Positions 60,979 through 64,000 of a stretch of 64,000 nt of DNA are shown in pieces; within the stretch, counting starts at the first letter, position 1, and each line of letters starts with the position of its first letter. Source of the DNA: Gigantopelta aegis (taxonomy: Eukaryota; Mollusca; Gastropoda; Neomphalida; Peltospiridae); NCBI RefSeq assembly GCF_016097555.1, contig NC_054704.1, positions 98,482,629-98,546,628 on the forward strand, given 5' to 3'. The position numbers and the translations under genes were made by a program. The notes beneath the pieces are model-generated. The model saw only the letters and a program-made list of their open reading frames with translations. It was not told the origin of the DNA and did no database searches.

Positions 60979-63840
60979 TCAGAGCGTGCTGGAGTCGGTG
61001 GAGCGGAGGACCAGCTCTGTGCTGGAGGACGTGACGGCGCTGGCATAGCCGCTGTTGAGGTGAATGTTGATGTCCATCAGCTGAGTGTACAGCTGGCCCA
61101 ACTCGAGGTCAACCCGTGTGAGAACAAATATTCCTGAAAACAGAAACCAGAAACCTTGTCAAGAACACTGGATAAGAAACACATATAATGATGGCTAGAA
61201 AAATTTCACTTTATTCACTTTTACCCTGAAAAAGTGCTTATGTTCACTTGAAGTTCAAGCACACTGTCCTGGGCATACACCTCAGCTTTGTGATCCGTAT
61301 TCCCAGAACATTATGATTACTTGCCAAGTAGTGTCAGTGGCCGACAGTGAGGTCTGACACCTCATCTTATGGACTGTCTATGCAAGACAAGAAATTATTG
61401 GTTAGCTGTCAGTGGTTACTGAGATGAGAACTGTTTTAATTAGTGATTTTGAACTGTAATTTGGAAATAAATCATACATTACTACTTAACAATAAGCTAA
61501 AATATTGGTCAAATACCATCACTATAAAGGTAATTAAGATGGACATGCAGAATCAATTAGTACATAAGTCAATCATGTTTTGTTTCACAGGAACTAAATG
61601 ATAACATTTTATTTTACACATACCTGTTTTCTTCTCTGCCATACCACTGCAGTGGATATTCAACAAGGCAGTGATGTCGTCTTCAGACGTCGTGCCAAAT
61701 ATGTCGTTGGGCCACAGAGATCTAGAATAACAATTTTAATTTAAAATTTTACTAGTCTATAGTATAAATGTAACAGATAAAAATCAACCTCCACTGAGGG
61801 GATTCGAACCACAGACTCTCAGTACGAGAGTCCAGTGCTCTACCGAGCTAATAGGGAAATTCCCACTAGCTACTGCCAGTAGCTAGCACTTTATACCAAC
61901 ACTACTACATAAATAAAAAATCTCCACTGAACTCTTTCAAATGCCAATACTGCCATGAAACAAATGATCATAACTGTAAATGTAACCAATTCAATATCAA
62001 TCTATTTCATTACAGAGTCATAATTTGTCTTACCTTCAAAATAGGTCAACTAGATTTTCATGCTTATATCCAATTAAGGTTAATGCATACTATTTCAGGC
62101 ACACAGAAGTCTGTTCAAGACAGAAGTCCATATTTAATTATCAGATGTTAGTGGATTGTAACTCAGGTAGTGGCTTTACACCTCCCAACTGAGTAATTAA
62201 ATCACACTCGAAGTGGGATTCGGCATTGGAATACAAACACAGTTTCTACCAGTCTTAAGGCTGATGATTTAGCCATAAAGGTGACCCCATACGATACGAC
62301 TGCCTCGTACAAAAACAGCTGATCGCATAGTAATCAATGAGATCATAATGTTTGTCTTCTCACAATCGGCTATTCTAGTAGGAAACACTTGTATCGTGTG
62401 ACATCACCTTAAATCAAACAGACCAGCACACACAGCACATGTGTGGGTGTAGGTAATTTTGGGCATGCTTCCATCAGAGAACTGTTCAATCATGCCTGTT
62501 GTGGGCACAGCCACAGAATATGCGATATCCAATATATCTACCTGACAATAGAGCAGAACGTCCCCAGTCAGTAATGGACTCACCTGAATGAGCGCAGCAG
62601 CTGAATGGCCTTGAGGTACTGCTGACTCTGTAGGTACTCGGCCAGACTGAGGACGGCCTCGTGTTTGTTCATCACCTTACTGTCCATGCTGAACGGGGAT
62701 GCCTGGCCATTCTCCAGCTCCACCATTGCGTTACTCAGCTCAGCCTTCACCGCCGACACTTGGAGAGACATATCTAACACCTGAAACACACAACATCAGT
62801 CAGTGGTAAATAAGAGACATATCTAACACCTGAAACACACAACATCAGTCATTGGTAAATACGAGACATATCTAACGCCTGAAACACACAACATCAGTCA
62901 GTAGTAAATAAGAGACATATCTAACACCTGAAACACACATCAGTCAGTGGTAAATACGAGACATATCTAACGCCTGAAACACACAACATCAGTCAGTAGT
63001 AAATAAGAGACATATCTAACACCTGAAACACACATCAGTCAGTGGTAAATAAGAGACATATCTAACACCTAAATAAGAGACATATCTAACACCTGAAACA
63101 CACAACATCAGTCAGAGTTAAATACGAGACATATCTAACACCTGAAACACACAATATCAGTCAGAGTTAAATACGAGACATATCTAACACCTGAACCACA
63201 CAACATCAGTCAGTGGTAAATACTCGTTTCCGTATAGTTGTAACAATAATATAAACCTGTAAGACACCCCAGCACAACAGAGAGATTGGCTATTGGGTGT
63301 CAAACACACAGGTGAGTACTACACCTGTACATGCCATTTGTCAAAAGGTTATGTTTAGTTAGGAGCAGACTTTGGTTGATCTAAATATGACTGAAATGCA
63401 AGTAAAGGCATATAGCTATACAGAATAAAGTACTTTTTGAGACAAATTAATTGTATATATTTTCAGATAAATTATTATTATTATATCTTTTATTAAACAT
63501 TTAGTAAGTCAACTGTCTGTGTGACCATGACTTTATTAAAAAAACCCATTACTGATGAACATTAATCACTTCACTAATTATTTCAGAACAATGTATTTTC
63601 TGCTATTTTTTACAAGTTACTTGTTTTGTTTTCAGTGTAGTTTACCTGTGGAGATGACGTGACTGTGTGGAAAACCTCCAAAAGTTTCAAGTAACTTTCG
63701 AAGAGAAGAACAAGCTGAAATACCAGCTTGTAGAGTTTCCGACACAGGTCAACCTTCTGTTCTTCACCAGCCAGCAGCGTGGCACTGCCCCCGTCACTCA
63801 GCGACTGGTGTTTGATAGACGACTTCAACCGTTCCAAACT
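60979..63840 (-). CDS. FRY: Furry-like protein, C-terminal four exons (5' end outside window)
   Basis: Exons, 5' to 3' on the minus strand: 63646-63840, 62584-62780, 61624-61721, 60979-61133 (stop TGA 60979-60981). GT-AG introns with consistent phases; 214 residues plus stop. Seen: helical Leu-rich stretches (KLYKLVFQLVLLFESYLKLL; AVLSLAEYLQSQQYLKAIQLL), then SLWPNDIFGTTSEDD, LLNIHC, TGIFVLTR and LGQLYTQLMDINIHL, and a Ser/Thr-rich end. The pattern LLNI..(n)..TG-F-L..(n)..L-LM-IN matches my memory of the extreme C-terminus of vertebrate FRY/FRYL. Family knowledge: Furry is a very large HEAT/armadillo-like scaffold that activates NDR/LATS (Tricornered) kinases in cell shape and spindle control. 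The gene itself is well supported by splicing and frame; the name rests on that recalled similarity. Confidence 0.62.
61783..61860 (-). mobile_element. tRNA-like SINE head or tRNA pseudogene
   Basis: On the minus strand: ttagctcggtagagcactgg (A box, with a perfect gctc/gagc D stem) and tggttcgaatcccctcag (B box GGTTCGAATCC). The anticodon arm is abnormal: a 7-bp gactctc/gagagtc hairpin with a 5-base loop replaces the 5-bp stem and 7-base loop, and the acceptor stem pairs poorly. It is therefore not a working tRNA; a SINE promoter head is most likely. Confidence 0.7.
62764..63222. repeat. ~50-bp array made of a 3' splice-site junction of the FRY-like gene, ~9 extra copies
   Basis: 'gagacatatctaacacctga'+aacacacaacatcagtcagtggtaaata recurs every ~47-52 bp. 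In minus-strand sense each unit holds polypyrimidine/acceptor 'gttgtgtgtttcag' followed by the first 16 bases of the exon (gtgttagatatgtctc). The unit nearest the gene is the true acceptor at 62781; the others lie upstream in the intron. Some units are shortened (63053-63075). Confidence 0.94.
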
Positions 63841-64000
63841 CTGTGGAAACACAAATTAATAATAATATAAAGATTTGTTTCTGGCACTCTACATTTAGGT
63901 CTTTCAGTTACAGTCTACACAGGTAATAACTATCCAATATAATGACGATATGGAAATATGATCACTACAATTTGCAAATGAAAAATACCTATTCAATCTA

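Overview
The window is animal nuclear DNA, almost certainly from a mollusc. It is A+T-rich and intron-dense. It carries many copies of the tRNA-headed SINE superfamily that is typical of gastropod and bivalve genomes (3' end reading 'tagtggtgtcgttaaa..aaacaaac'), many short inverted-repeat elements, and an exceptional load of minisatellites. I recognised no LTR, retroviral, Polinton or toxin remains, no bacterial-type features and no CRISPR. Exon boundaries below were built by hand from GT/AG sites, codon phase and family homology; every internal exon length agrees with the phase of its neighbours.

Left part, + strand (136-11479): the C-terminal five exons of a cytochrome P450 gene, 273 codons including the stop, whose 5' exons lie outside the window. 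Its second and third introns are swollen by a 21-bp satellite of about 5 kb and a 79-bp satellite of about 2.2 kb. From 11480 to 24161 I see no gene: there is a 104-bp array grown from an inverted-repeat element, SINEs, a 66-bp minisatellite grown inside a SINE, a (GA)n tract and two MITE-like elements.

Centre, - strand (46090 down to 24162): a complete 19-exon gene for Inturned (INTU), the PDZ-containing CPLANE component needed for ciliogenesis and planar polarity, predicted at 1,089 residues. Nearly every intron holds a recognisable repeat: two long foldback elements, a pogo-like DNA transposon remnant, a decayed Tc1-like element, SINEs and several minisatellites.

Right part: 46091-60978 is gene-poor, with SINEs, a 68-bp and a 39-bp minisatellite, and one well-preserved Tc1-family (DD34E) transposon (51256-52739) sitting in a (TA)n tract. 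At the right edge, - strand (63840 down to 60979), are the last four exons of a second gene, best matched from memory to the C-terminus of Furry (FRY/FRYL).

The most unusual signal is that tandem arrays have grown out of exon-intron junctions. In INTU, the 3' part of exon 18 plus its 5' splice site is repeated 12 further times inside intron 18. In the FRY-like gene, a 3' splice site plus the first 16 bases of its exon is repeated about 9 times upstream. Another array begins a few bases beyond the INTU exon 2 donor. These junction minisatellites make rows of decoy splice sites and deserve checking for variable splicing.
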